39,542 nucleotides of DNA, from the NCBI RefSeq assembly GCF_001544095.1, contig NZ_BCPT01000024.1:1-39542 (forward strand), in the 5' to 3' direction. A program made the translations under genes and the position numbers. Under the pieces are notes generated by a model, which had not been told where the DNA came from, searched no databases, and was given only the letters and a program-made list of their open reading frames with translations. The DNA comes from Enterococcus casseliflavus NBRC 100478. Its GTDB lineage: Bacteria; Bacillota; Bacilli; Lactobacillales; Enterococcaceae. Shown here one piece after another: positions 30,301-39,368 of this stretch. Every line of letters starts with the position of its first letter. Within the stretch, counting starts at the first letter, position 1.

Positions 30301-30340
30301 TTCAAGAAGTGAAATATTAAATAGAAAAGAAGGTCTTTTT

Positions 30341-31522
30341 ATGAAAAAAATGCATTATTATCTTTTATTGATGATCGCAATGCTCGTATTGGGCGGATGC
30401 ACGGAGATGAACCAAACGAAAACCTCCGATACAACAATCAATACAAGTGAACAAACAGAACAAAGTATAGCATCAGCAACTGCAGAAGAACAAACGGAAG
30501 ATGGGTTTAGCACTTTAGAAAATAATAACCCAACACAAGAACGAATCGATTATTTGTTAGATAAGGCAATGTATTATTATTGGCACGGGGGAGACCTCAA
30601 GGAAAATGAACGTGAGGTTTTTGCTGGATTGACCCTTAAAGGGGATCAAGAAGTACGTGAGGAACTGCTGAAGCAAGTGATACGTCTAGATCCAGTCACC
30701 ACTGATTATCGACGCTCATTAGCCAGTACAAAAGTGATCAATAATAAACTGGATGAAGCAGTGGCGATTTTTAAAAGTGTAGTTGAGCAAGAACCAGAAA
30801 ACTATCAAGCACTTGTTCAGTATTACGTATATGCAGGTTTATTAGAAGGCTCCTTTGATGAGACAGTGTATAAGAAAATGGAAACCTTAAATAAAGCCCA
30901 AACAGAAAAATTCAAAGATGGATTTGAACGCATAGAAGCGGTACGCAAGCAAGAAGTGCCGACTGCGATCAAAGAATACGAAGAAAACCACTTATTTATT
31001 TTACTCGGTTATGCCTTAGATGATGAAGGGCAAATGCAGGAAACGTTGATCAATCGCTTAGAGCATGCATTGAAACTTTTGGAGAAAAATCCTACAGCGA
31101 AAATCATTGTGACAGGAGGCGTTCCGAAGAAAGAGAATACGGAAGCAAAACTGATGCACCAATGGTTGATTGAAAATGGCATTGACGAGAAGCGAATTAT
31201 TCAAGAAGCATTGGCAACAGATACGATTGAAAATGCCTTATTTTCAATTGATTTAGCAAATGAGCTTGATTTCAGTAATAAAATCACAGTGATTAGTTCT
31301 GCGAGTCATGTCCGCCGCGGAAAAGTTTTGTTTGAAACTGCGGATCGTATTATCAATGGTCAGCTGCATCCACAAGGAAAGCCTAAATACGAGATAGACA
31401 TCATTGGTGAACCAGATAATGAAGAGCTGATCAAAACCTCAACGGAACAAGAGCGCCTTGTTTTGTACCGTGATTTGCTGCGGATCGAAGGCATCTGGCA
31501 ATACCCAAACTTGCAGCGATGA
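30341..31522 (+). CDS. Lipoprotein with TPR-like region and YdcF/SanA-type DUF218 domain
   Basis: 393 residues. Signal peptide with lipobox LGGC (Cys20), followed by a Thr/Ser/Gln-rich linker (21-60), so it is anchored on the outer face of the membrane. Residues about 65-185 are helical and TPR-like ('LDEAVAIFKSVVEQEPENYQAL'). Residues about 210-370 form a DUF218 domain: 'LFILLGYALDDEG', 'RLEHALKLLEKNPTAKIIVTGG', 'TDTIENALFS', 'ITVISSASHVRRG'. DUF218 proteins (YdcF, SanA, ElyC) are linked to envelope integrity and cell-wall precursors; the reaction is unclear. AAAGAAGGTC lies before the ATG. The PTS gene follows after 60 bases. Confidence 0.85.
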   Translation: MKKMHYYLLLMIAMLVLGGCTEMNQTKTSDTTINTSEQTEQSIASATAEEQTEDGFSTLENNNPTQERIDYLLDKAMYYYWHGGDLKENEREVFAGLTLKGDQEVREELLKQVIRLDPVTTDYRRSLASTKVINNKLDEAVAIFKSVVEQEPENYQALVQYYVYAGLLEGSFDETVYKKMETLNKAQTEKFKDGFERIEAVRKQEVPTAIKEYEENHLFILLGYALDDEGQMQETLINRLEHALKLLEKNPTAKIIVTGGVPKKENTEAKLMHQWLIENGIDEKRIIQEALATDTIENALFSIDLANELDFSNKITVISSASHVRRGKVLFETADRIINGQLHPQGKPKYEIDIIGEPDNEELIKTSTEQERLVLYRDLLRIEGIWQYPNLQR

Positions 31523-31582
31523 GAAAGGTATTCGATTCAAAAACACATCACACAAATGACAGAGTTGGAGGAATCAAGAGAG

Positions 31583-33031
31583 ATGAAAGGATATATGCAA
31601 CGAATCGGGCGTTCATTGATGCTACCAGTGGCTACATTACCAATTGCAGCACTTTTTATGGGGATCGGTTATTGGATCGATCCTAGTGGTTGGGGAGGTA
31701 ACAATTTACTTGCTGCCTTTTTGCTGATGACTGGTAGTACGATTTTAGATAATTTAGGTATTTTGTTTGCTGTCGCACTGGCATATGGTATGGCTAAAGA
31801 TAAGAATGGTGCTGCCGCTGTTTCTGGACTAGTCGCTTTTTTAACACCGATCACGTTGCTAACACCGAGCGCTGTAGCTATGTTTCAGGGTATAGATGCT
31901 GAAGCGGTCAATATTGCTTTTTCTGCCATCAATAACAAAAATGTTTTTATCGGTATTTTGGCAGGGATCGTTGCTGCTGAGACCTATAACCGATTTGGGC
32001 AAGTCAAGTTACCAATGGCATTTTCTTTCTTTAGTGGTAAGCGACTAGTTCCGATTTTGACAACAGCGGTTATGGCCATCGCATCGGCGGTTTTAATTTT
32101 CCTTTGGCCAACGGTATACAGTGGACTCGTATCATTTGGTGGTTGGATCTCCAGCTTGGGAGCCATCGGCGCTGGTTTATATGGGTTCTTTAATCGGCTG
32201 TTGATCCCGACTGGCTTGCATCACGCCTTAAACAATGTTTTTTGGTTCAATATTGCAGGGATTGATGATATTGGCAAGTTCTGGGCGAGTGAAGGAGTCA
32301 AAGGTGTGACTGGGATGTATCAGGCGGGGTTCTTTCCAGTGATGATGTTTGGTCTACCTGCCGGTGCTTACGCAATTTATCAATGTGCAAGACCTGAGAA
32401 GAAAAAACAGATTGGCTCATTAATGGTTGCGGCAGCCTTTGCTTCTTTCTTTACTGGGGTGACTGAACCCTTAGAGTTTTCTTTCATGTTCGTTGCTTGG
32501 CCGCTATACCTCATCCATGCTGGATTGACTGGTTTATCATTGATGATTGCGGCAACTTTCCAATGGACGGCTGGTTTCAATTTCAGTGCAGGTTTTATTG
32601 ATTTTCTTTTAAGTTTGAGGGTTCCTATTGCCAATAAGCCTTATATGTTGCTTGGTTTAGGAGCGGCGATGGCAGTTGTTTATTACTTTACTTTCTATTT
32701 TGCTATCAAAAAATTCAATCTAATGACACCTGGCAGAGAGAAAGATGACGTTCCTTTTTCCAAAATGAAGGCAAAAGAAGGCCAAGATAATCACCATGCG
32801 CTAGCCCGAAAAATTCTTGTCGCATTAGGAGATACCATAAACATTCAAAGTATCGATCACTGTGCCACGCGCTTACGAATTGCCGTAAAAAAGGTAAGTA
32901 TCGTTGATCAAAAGGCACTCAAACAACCACCAATTGCAGGACTTGTCGTCATTGATGAACAGCATTTACAGTTGATTATTGGAACAGATGTAGGGTTCGT
33001 TGCTGAGGCATTGGACCAAATGATGAGATAG
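31583..33031 (+). CDS. PTS EIICB, GlcNAc/glucose family (NagE type)
   Basis: 482 residues from ATG at 31583 (MKGYMQRIGRSLMLP), chosen because GGAGG precedes it and the family starts this way; the frame's first ATG has no binding site. EIIC domain about 1-385, with about ten membrane helices, 'RLLIPTGLHHALNNVFWF' and 'GVTEPLEFSFMF' (sugar-site motifs of the Glc family). EIIB domain about 410-482, with phosphorylated Cys in 'IDHCATRLRI'. No EIIA domain is attached or encoded nearby, so it relies on another EIIA. It imports and phosphorylates a hexose, most likely N-acetylglucosamine. Confidence 0.9.
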   Translation: MKGYMQRIGRSLMLPVATLPIAALFMGIGYWIDPSGWGGNNLLAAFLLMTGSTILDNLGILFAVALAYGMAKDKNGAAAVSGLVAFLTPITLLTPSAVAMFQGIDAEAVNIAFSAINNKNVFIGILAGIVAAETYNRFGQVKLPMAFSFFSGKRLVPILTTAVMAIASAVLIFLWPTVYSGLVSFGGWISSLGAIGAGLYGFFNRLLIPTGLHHALNNVFWFNIAGIDDIGKFWASEGVKGVTGMYQAGFFPVMMFGLPAGAYAIYQCARPEKKKQIGSLMVAAAFASFFTGVTEPLEFSFMFVAWPLYLIHAGLTGLSLMIAATFQWTAGFNFSAGFIDFLLSLRVPIANKPYMLLGLGAAMAVVYYFTFYFAIKKFNLMTPGREKDDVPFSKMKAKEGQDNHHALARKILVALGDTINIQSIDHCATRLRIAVKKVSIVDQKALKQPPIAGLVVIDEQHLQLIIGTDVGFVAEALDQMMR

Positions 33032-33064
33032 GTTGCCATTGCTCATGAAATGACAGATGGATAG

Positions 33065-33109
33065 AATGGTCGGGTATCTTTGCACAAAAAGTACAAAGAT
33101 ACCACCATT
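33065..33109 (+). other. Strong intergenic hairpin
   Basis: GGTATCTTTG (33073-33082) and CAAAGATACC (33094-33103) pair perfectly, and AATGGT/ACCATT extends the stem after a two-base bulge. No T-run follows. It may stabilise the 3' end of the PTS transcript. Confidence 0.55.
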
Positions 33110-33242
33110 GTGAAGCGCTTTATTCTATGATACCCTGATAACAGATAGGAGGAGATAAGGATGTTGCGTTTCCAAATATGAAAAGGGTAGGCTGGTGTTG
33201 ACGACAAGTTGTCCTTGTACGAAACATTCGGAGGAAGAGAAA

Positions 33243-34262
33243 ATGAATACCCAATTAATTGATAAGAGATTAGAACAAAAGCAAAAAGAGAACGCTTTTT
33301 ATGGCAATATTCGTGTGGTCAAAGCTGACAAGGTTTTGGTGGATCGCACTTTTGGCTATGCAAACGATGCAGACAAATTGCCAAATCGTGCCCATACCCG
33401 TTTTGGCATTGCCTCAGGTTGCAAGCTTTTTACGGCACTAGCCATTTGCCAATTAGTTGAAGCAGGCAAACTGAGCTTTGACACGACACTGCAGGAGTGT
33501 GTTCCCGATGTATTGCCAAACTTTGATCAAGCTGTGACTGTTCATCATTTGCTGACACATACCTCTGGTATCCCTGACTATTTTGATGAAGAAGTATCCG
33601 ATGATTTTGAAGCACTTTGGCAAGACTTGCCGACCTACCGAGTGCGAACCCCCCGTGATTTTTTGCCCCTTTTTCAAAGAAAAGCCATGACTGATCCAGT
33701 GGGAAGCAAGGTCAAGTACAACAATGCAGGGTACATCCTCTTAGGAATGGTGGTGGAAGCAGTTAGCGGCTTACACTTTACCGACTATATTGAAAAGAAT
33801 ATTTTTGAAAAAGCAGAAATGACAGATGCTGGTTACTTTGCCCAAGACACGCTGCCTCGCAATACGGCATTGGGATATATTGAAACGGAATCAGGACTTA
33901 AAACCAATATATTTTCCATCCCAGCCAAGGGCGGACCGGATGGCGGTGCTTATGTATCAGTTGAAGATTTAGAAAAATTCTGGCATGCATTGATCAGCGG
34001 GCAATTACTGAGTAAAACAATGACCGAGATATTTTTGACACCACAAGTCCATGAGGAAGATGAATTTTTTTATGGCTATGGCGGTTTGATGAAAGTGGTA
34101 GAACAAAAAGTGGTGAAGTACATCCAGATGGGCTATGATCCAGGTGTCAACTACCATTCCGTCTACTACCCAGATCAGCAGTTGTTGATCGCGGTATGTT
34201 CAAACAAATCGGCACATGCCTATGAAATGCAAGAAGTGTTAGAAGAATTTTTCGTAGACTAA
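33243..34262 (+). CDS. Serine beta-lactamase-like hydrolase (class C/penicillin-binding fold)
   Basis: 339 residues from ATG at 33243 (MNTQLIDKRL), chosen because CGGAGGAAGAG precedes it. Serine motif S-x-x-K is seen as 'SGCK' with following 'LFTALAI', about residue 58. Tyr motif 'YNNAGYILLG' lies near 160-169 (Y-x-N). 'HHLLTHTSGIPDYF' near 102-115 is the family hallmark. No signal peptide, so it is cytoplasmic; it may be an esterase or peptidase rather than a beta-lactamase. Gene is followed by a strong terminator. Confidence 0.9.
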   Translation: MNTQLIDKRLEQKQKENAFYGNIRVVKADKVLVDRTFGYANDADKLPNRAHTRFGIASGCKLFTALAICQLVEAGKLSFDTTLQECVPDVLPNFDQAVTVHHLLTHTSGIPDYFDEEVSDDFEALWQDLPTYRVRTPRDFLPLFQRKAMTDPVGSKVKYNNAGYILLGMVVEAVSGLHFTDYIEKNIFEKAEMTDAGYFAQDTLPRNTALGYIETESGLKTNIFSIPAKGGPDGGAYVSVEDLEKFWHALISGQLLSKTMTEIFLTPQVHEEDEFFYGYGGLMKVVEQKVVKYIQMGYDPGVNYHSVYYPDQQLLIAVCSNKSAHAYEMQEVLEEFFVD

Positions 34263-34268
34263 TGAAGT

Positions 34269-34310
34269 AAGACCGAAACAGAGAGGAAGTCTGCTGTTTC
34301 GGTCTTGTTT
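34269..34310 (+). terminator. Terminator of the serine hydrolase gene
   Basis: Perfect 12-bp stem AAGACCGAAACA (34269-34280) with TGTTTCGGTCTT (34295-34306), then GTTT. Confidence 0.85.
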
Positions 34311-34488
34311 ATGTATGTAACCTACATAGTAAGTCTTTGAAAAATGAAAGAGAGCAATTGGTTTTTTGTTTTCCTAAACGAAATCTATATTTAATAAACG
34401 AATTGGCGAGCAGTTGTTTTCTAAAGTACCTTTGATTAAAATAAGCACAGCAGCTATCATATACTAACTAAGCAAAGGAGTATGCTAC

Positions 34489-35070
34489 ATGCTAACAGGC
34501 AACAAAGTCACTTTAACCCCTGCGGAAATCAAAGATAAAGAAGCGGTCTATCAATGGTGTTTTCACTCTGAAACCACAAAGTATCATTCCGGACCACCTT
34601 CTTATCCTAATGCACCGATCGCCACTGAAGCAGAGTTTTTTGAGGACTATCAAGAGTATTACTTTACTGGTGCCCAACCGCAAGATGGCAGAGGCTTTTT
34701 GATTCTACATGCAGGTGAACCGATTGGCTTTATTAGCTACTCCTCATTTCATCTAAAAGACGGCATAGCAGAACTGGATATCTGGTTGAATCGGGAAATT
34801 CATTGCGGCAAAGGATTTGGCACCGATGCGATCGTCACCCTCGGTGATCATTTACATGAAACATTCGGCATTCAAAAATTGATGATGCGACCATCTAGAA
34901 AAAATATTGCTGCAGTCAAATCTTACGAAAAGGCTGGTTTTACGCAATCTTCCCAAGACCTTGCTGACTATTTGTTGGAAGAGTATCTTGATTTATATGC
35001 CGAAGGGGATTATGGGGCAGAAGAAACGGTGACATTGATCAAAACGTTTCCGTCAACTGCATTGAGCTGA
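34489..35070 (+). CDS. GNAT-family N-acetyltransferase (RimJ/RimL-like)
   Basis: 193 residues. 'VTLTPAEIKDKEAVYQWCFH' at the start, 'GEPIGFISYSSFHLKDGIAELDIWL' (strands before the CoA site), motif A 'IHCGKGFGTDAIVTLGDHL' (x-G-x-G-x-G variant) at about 103-121, and 'RPSRKNIAAVKSYEKAGF' (motif B). This is the RimJ/RimL type that acetylates protein N-termini or small amines; the substrate is unknown. AAAGGAG precedes the ATG. Monocistronic. Confidence 0.9.
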   Translation: MLTGNKVTLTPAEIKDKEAVYQWCFHSETTKYHSGPPSYPNAPIATEAEFFEDYQEYYFTGAQPQDGRGFLILHAGEPIGFISYSSFHLKDGIAELDIWLNREIHCGKGFGTDAIVTLGDHLHETFGIQKLMMRPSRKNIAAVKSYEKAGFTQSSQDLADYLLEEYLDLYAEGDYGAEETVTLIKTFPSTALS

Positions 35071-35413
35071 TCTATAACAGTCGGCTTCAAACGGTTAAAG
35101 GTTATTTCATGAAAACAGTCCATTTCACTTTGCAAGCAAGGGGAAATAGAGTGTTTTTTTACCTTTTAGCAATTTAAGGTCATTCAAAATACTCGTTCTT
35201 CGCTCTGTCTTCTAACTTCGTTCGCACGCTAAATTCCTTTCTATGCAACAGTTATCGAAAAATCGCATAAGTCCCCACCATTGCTATTCCAGCATTTAGA
35301 ACAAAACATAAAATAAACATAGTTTTTTTTCAAAATTCCGAGAAACAGCGAGAATGTTTGTGCTATAATGGTCGCTCACTGAAAAAATTCAACAGAATCT
35401 GGGAGGGTATAGC
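35071..35413. other. Intergenic region with promoter of the UvrA2-like gene
   Basis: No gene. TGCTATAAT (35361-35369) is a perfect extended -10 about 45 bases before the ATG at 35414. A weak hairpin with a seven-T run near 35140-35160 may end the acetyltransferase transcript. Confidence 0.5.
35361..35369 (+). promoter_or_regulatory. Extended -10 promoter of the UvrA2-like gene
   Basis: TGCTATAAT fits TGnTATAAT exactly. The -35 region is not recognisable. Confidence 0.6.
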
Positions 35414-37651
35414 ATGCAGGAATACATTACGATCCACAACGCCAGGCAGAACAATTTGAAGGGCTTTGACTTGAAGATTCCCAAAAGAAAAATCACGATT
35501 TTCACGGGTGTCTCTGGTTCAGGCAAGTCATCGATCGTCTTTGACACGATCGCACAAGAAGCTGGGCGACAGCTGAATGAGAACTTTTCGAAATTTGTCC
35601 GCAACTTTTTGCCAAAATATAGCCAGCCCGATGCGGATGCCATCGACAATCTTTCGATGGCGGTAGTAGTTGATCAAAGCCGTTTAGGCGGCAATTCCCG
35701 CTCCACATTAGGGACGATCACGGATATCAATCCTTTGATCCGCTTGCTCTTTTCTCGTCTTGGTCAACCGTATTTAGGCCCTGCATGGAATTTCTCCTTC
35801 AATGACCCTCATGGGATGTGTCCCACTTGCGAAGGGATTGGGCGCATCGTCGGGTTAGATTTAGAAAAGGCACTGGATCTTGAAAAGTCCTTAAACGAAG
35901 GGGCGATCCTGCTTCCTGGCTATAAAGTCGGCTCTTGGCTGCTGAAGTCTTTCACCAATACGGGCTTTTTTGACAATGACAAGCCATTGAAAGAATATAG
36001 CGAAGAAGAAATGAACCGCTTTTTGTATGCCCAAGGAGAAAAAATCGATTCCTTGTATATGGAAGGGATGAGTTCCACCTATGAAGGCTTAGTCGCTCGT
36101 TTTAATCGCTCCAATATCAAAGGTGGCAATGAAAGCTCCGCTGCTACCCAGAAGAAAATCGCTTCTTTCATGAATGAGCAGAAGTGTCCTGACTGTCAGG
36201 GAAACCGATTCAATCCACAAGTACTCGCGTGCAAAATCGCGGGCTATTCGATTGCGGACTTTTTGGCGATGCAAGTGGATGAACTATTGACGGCTCTTCA
36301 AGAAATCTCGGAGGAGAGTGTCCAACCACTGCTTCAAAACATCCAAGCGAGAATCACTGATCTAATCAATATCGGGTTGGATTATGTTTCCTTAGATCGT
36401 GAAACGACGACCCTTTCTGGTGGGGAAAGTCAGCGGGTAAAAATGGTCAAACACTTGTCTTCTAGCTTGAACGATGTGATCTACATTTTTGATGAACCGA
36501 GTATTGGGCTGCATCCAAGGGATGTCCATCGATTGAATGAATTGTTAGTCAAACTACGGGACAAAGGAAACACCGTCATCGTAGTGGAGCATGATCCAGA
36601 TGTCATTAAAGCAGCTGACCATATTATCGATGTTGGTCCTAAAGCGGGGAAAAATGGCGGCTATATTACCTACGAAGGAACCTTTGAAGGATTGCTGCGC
36701 TCAGATACACTGACTGGCAAAGCATTTGGACAGATGGTGGACTTTAAAGAAGCACCTCGCCAGAGTCATCAGGTTATCGAAACGAAAAAATTGACGCTGC
36801 ATAACTTGAAAAATACAGCACTGCGGGTGCCATTAGGAGTATTTACAGTGGTGACCGGTGTCGCTGGTTCTGGAAAGAGTAGTTTAGTGAATGGGGTTTT
36901 TGCTAAAGAATACCCTGAAGCCATTACGATCGATCAATCAGCGGTGGCGGGAAATATCCGCTCCAATCCAGCGACCTATTCTGGGATCATGAATGACATT
37001 CGGAAGTTATTTTCCCAAGAAAACAAGGTCTCAGCAGGTCTTTTTTCCTACAATTCCGAAGGCGCCTGTGAAACGTGCAAAGGCCACGGGACCATCAAGA
37101 TGGAACTGTCCTTTATGGATTCCGTCGAGGTTTTGTGTCAGGCCTGTGGCGGCAAACGGTTTAAAGAAGAAGTCTACCAGTATCGCTTGAAAGGCAAGTC
37201 GATCGATGAAGTCCTTGCCATGAGCATCACAGAAGCGGTGGAATTCTTTGAGGAAAAAGCGATTCAAAGAAAACTAAAACAGATTTTGGCTGTGGGACTA
37301 GGATACATGACCCTTGGACAGCCATTGAATACCTTGTCTGGTGGTGAATGCCAACGACTGAAGTTAGCAAAAGAATTAAGCAAAAAAGGCAATATCTACA
37401 TTATGGATGAACCAACAACCGGATTGCACATGGCAGACATCAAGAGCATTTTGGCGATCATCGAACGGCTAGTAGAAAAAGGCAACACGGTGATCGTGAT
37501 CGAACACAACCTTGAGGTCATGAAAGCAGCGGATTGGCTGATCGATGTCGGCATTGATGGCGGGATTCGCGGTGGCGAAGTGTTGTACGAAGGGATTCCA
37601 GAAAAACTGATCGAGTGCCAGTCCTCGATTACTGCCCAGTATTTATTTTAA
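35414..37651 (+). CDS. UvrA2-like ABC ATPase (UvrA paralogue)
   Basis: 745 residues, two ABC ATPase modules. First Walker A 'GVSGSGKSS' (about 32-40), 'TLSGGESQRVKM' signature and 'YIFDEPSIGLHP' Walker B; second Walker A 'GVAGSGKSS', 'TLSGGECQRLKL' and 'YIMDEPTTGLHM'. Zinc-binding pairs 'CPTCEGIG', 'CPDCQGNRF', 'CETCKGHG' and 'CQACGGKRF' are intact. It is about 200 residues shorter than UvrA (about 940), lacking most of the UvrB-binding and insertion region, as in UvrA2/DrrC-type proteins linked to drug tolerance. Its role in repair or resistance is unknown. GGGAGGG precedes the ATG. Monocistronic. Confidence 0.9.
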   Translation: MQEYITIHNARQNNLKGFDLKIPKRKITIFTGVSGSGKSSIVFDTIAQEAGRQLNENFSKFVRNFLPKYSQPDADAIDNLSMAVVVDQSRLGGNSRSTLGTITDINPLIRLLFSRLGQPYLGPAWNFSFNDPHGMCPTCEGIGRIVGLDLEKALDLEKSLNEGAILLPGYKVGSWLLKSFTNTGFFDNDKPLKEYSEEEMNRFLYAQGEKIDSLYMEGMSSTYEGLVARFNRSNIKGGNESSAATQKKIASFMNEQKCPDCQGNRFNPQVLACKIAGYSIADFLAMQVDELLTALQEISEESVQPLLQNIQARITDLINIGLDYVSLDRETTTLSGGESQRVKMVKHLSSSLNDVIYIFDEPSIGLHPRDVHRLNELLVKLRDKGNTVIVVEHDPDVIKAADHIIDVGPKAGKNGGYITYEGTFEGLLRSDTLTGKAFGQMVDFKEAPRQSHQVIETKKLTLHNLKNTALRVPLGVFTVVTGVAGSGKSSLVNGVFAKEYPEAITIDQSAVAGNIRSNPATYSGIMNDIRKLFSQENKVSAGLFSYNSEGACETCKGHGTIKMELSFMDSVEVLCQACGGKRFKEEVYQYRLKGKSIDEVLAMSITEAVEFFEEKAIQRKLKQILAVGLGYMTLGQPLNTLSGGECQRLKLAKELSKKGNIYIMDEPTTGLHMADIKSILAIIERLVEKGNTVIVIEHNLEVMKAADWLIDVGIDGGIRGGEVLYEGIPEKLIECQSSITAQYLF

Positions 37652-37666
37652 TGAGAAAACCAAAAT

Positions 37667-37713
37667 AGCCGCAAGCAGCTCTTTCATCGAGCGCTGCTTG
37701 CGGCTTTTTTTCT
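37667..37713 (+). terminator. Terminator of the UvrA2-like gene
   Basis: AGCCGCAAGCAGC pairs with GCTGCTTGCGGCT over 13 bases, followed by a T-run. Confidence 0.95.
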
Positions 37714-37892
37714 TTTTCCTCCAGCAAAAAAGAATATGATAAGTCTAAAAAGTGAATTTCTCCTCGTTATTTTTTTCATTTTTAGTAGGTTTTTTGATTA
37801 AAAATATATAAATTTGAGTATATAATTACCAAATAGTGTGCTGTTTATGTAATAGTATAGAAAAGAATTTCTTGAGAAAAGGAGTGGGATGA

Positions 37893-39368
37893 ATGAGAGA
37901 GTTGCAATTGGCCTTCATCAGCAACCGTACGACCGCGCGCTTGTTTCGGCTGCTGAGTACGATTGAGCGAGACCGTGTGTTCACGATTGGCGACTTAGCA
38001 GAGCGCAATCAGGTGACGCAACGAACGATTGCCAATGATATCAAATACATGAAAGAATATTTTGGGGACAGTATTGCCCTCGTTTCGGGCAATAGCGGGT
38101 TTGTTTTCGAAGAGAAAAAGCCAGCAGACTATCAAAAAAGAAAGCAAAGCTTGTTAAAAAATGAATGCTTATTTGAAATTATCGGGAATATTTTCCATGG
38201 CAAACTATCTAAGGTGGATGAGCTGGCACATCATTATCATTTTTCAGAGAGTACGTTTCGGCGTCTACTCAATCAGCGAAACCCTATTTTAAAAAGCTAT
38301 GGCTTGCAGTGGGCATCTAATCCCTTAACGATTGAAGGAAGTGAAGCCAACTTGCGTAAGTTTTTCAAAGATTTTTATTACGAAGGTGTGGAAACGATCT
38401 ATACGTTGGTTCCAGATCAAGCCTTGCATGACTTGATCTTAGGTCAATTGGAGGACAAGTTCGGCTATTATGAAATCGGATCTGGGGCGACTCCCGCAGC
38501 GTTTTACTACACGTTTTATATTGCCATCAAGCGTGCGAGCCTCGGCTATCGTATCACTATGCCGAAAGAACTGGTTAGACAGGCGTATAAAGGGAACAGT
38601 TTTTCCAAGCTATACGCACTGAAGGAAGGCATTGAAAAAATCTATCAGGTTCAGCTGCCCAAAGAAGAATTCGCTTGGATCTACTTAGTCACCTTGTGCA
38701 AGCGAACCTTGGATCAAGAAGAACGAGAGGAAAAATTTTACCAACAATTTCATCAAGGCGAAGCCATCACAACTGTGACGGACTTGTTTCTTCAAAACCA
38801 TGAGGTTCCCCAAGCACAAGCCAAAACGGTTGCGACTTTTTTACGTTCTTTCTTTTTATCGAGAAAAATTAACCATGCGATTGCGCCGGTTTTGAACAAG
38901 GAAATGGATGATATCAAAGAGGTGATCATGCGTTCCAACAGTGAGAGTTACCAAAAGAACTTACAATTTCTTAAGGAGCAGAGCAAAAAACTCTCTTTGT
39001 CTACTGCCTACTTAGAAGACATCTGTGTCAGTTTAACGATTTATAGCGAGCTGATTTTCGATTATTATGCACCAGCAAAAACCATTTATTTCCTCTTAGA
39101 AGGGGATCATTTTGTGTGCCAGCATATCCAAACAAGAGCGATCCAGCGATTTGGCAGCAAGCATAAATTGACGTTTGTTCAACTGCAATATTTAACAAAA
39201 CATACGCTTCATGCTGCCCATATCGATTTGATCGTGACCAATTACAATCGCTACCTCGTTGATTATAAAGTCAAAACAGATTACTTATTGTTAAAATCTC
39301 TCCCGGATGATCGCGATTGGGAACACCTCGAAAGGAAAATAAATCCCCATCAAAAACCGCTCTTTTAA
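37893..39368 (+). CDS. Mga/AtxA-family transcriptional regulator
   Basis: 491 residues. N-terminal winged helix 'RVFTIGDLAERNQVTQRTIANDIKYMKEYF' (about 28-57), then a second Mga-type HTH ('KLSKVDELAHHYHFSESTFRRLL', about 103-125), a PRD-like middle and a C-terminal EIIB-like region. This layout is typical of Mga/AtxA virulence and metabolism regulators, controlled by PTS-dependent phosphorylation. Start by AAAGGAG upstream of ATG at 37893; the nearby ATG at 37889 is out of frame. A weak promoter (TTGATT near 37793) lies upstream. Target genes are not evident in the window; 174 bases follow to the end with nothing recognisable. Confidence 0.85.
   Translation: MRELQLAFISNRTTARLFRLLSTIERDRVFTIGDLAERNQVTQRTIANDIKYMKEYFGDSIALVSGNSGFVFEEKKPADYQKRKQSLLKNECLFEIIGNIFHGKLSKVDELAHHYHFSESTFRRLLNQRNPILKSYGLQWASNPLTIEGSEANLRKFFKDFYYEGVETIYTLVPDQALHDLILGQLEDKFGYYEIGSGATPAAFYYTFYIAIKRASLGYRITMPKELVRQAYKGNSFSKLYALKEGIEKIYQVQLPKEEFAWIYLVTLCKRTLDQEEREEKFYQQFHQGEAITTVTDLFLQNHEVPQAQAKTVATFLRSFFLSRKINHAIAPVLNKEMDDIKEVIMRSNSESYQKNLQFLKEQSKKLSLSTAYLEDICVSLTIYSELIFDYYAPAKTIYFLLEGDHFVCQHIQTRAIQRFGSKHKLTFVQLQYLTKHTLHAAHIDLIVTNYNRYLVDYKVKTDYLLLKSLPDDRDWEHLERKINPHQKPLF

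Larger units (their letters stand above)
29597..30340. other. Long noncoding leader region before the lipoprotein gene
   Basis: About 740 bases with no convincing gene. It contains an orphan plus-strand terminator (29953-29988). A 12-codon frame, MMKSYFVLSLSL (30122-30160), follows a GAGGGG. A strong hairpin lies at 30267-30300, shortly before the start at 30341. Together these could be an attenuated leader. Frames on either strand near 29600-29830 lack ribosome binding sites. Confidence 0.45.

Noticed and set aside
33110-33126. TGTGAAGCGCTTTATT as a cre site
   Set aside because: The spacing of the TGAA and GCG elements is one base short of the cre consensus.
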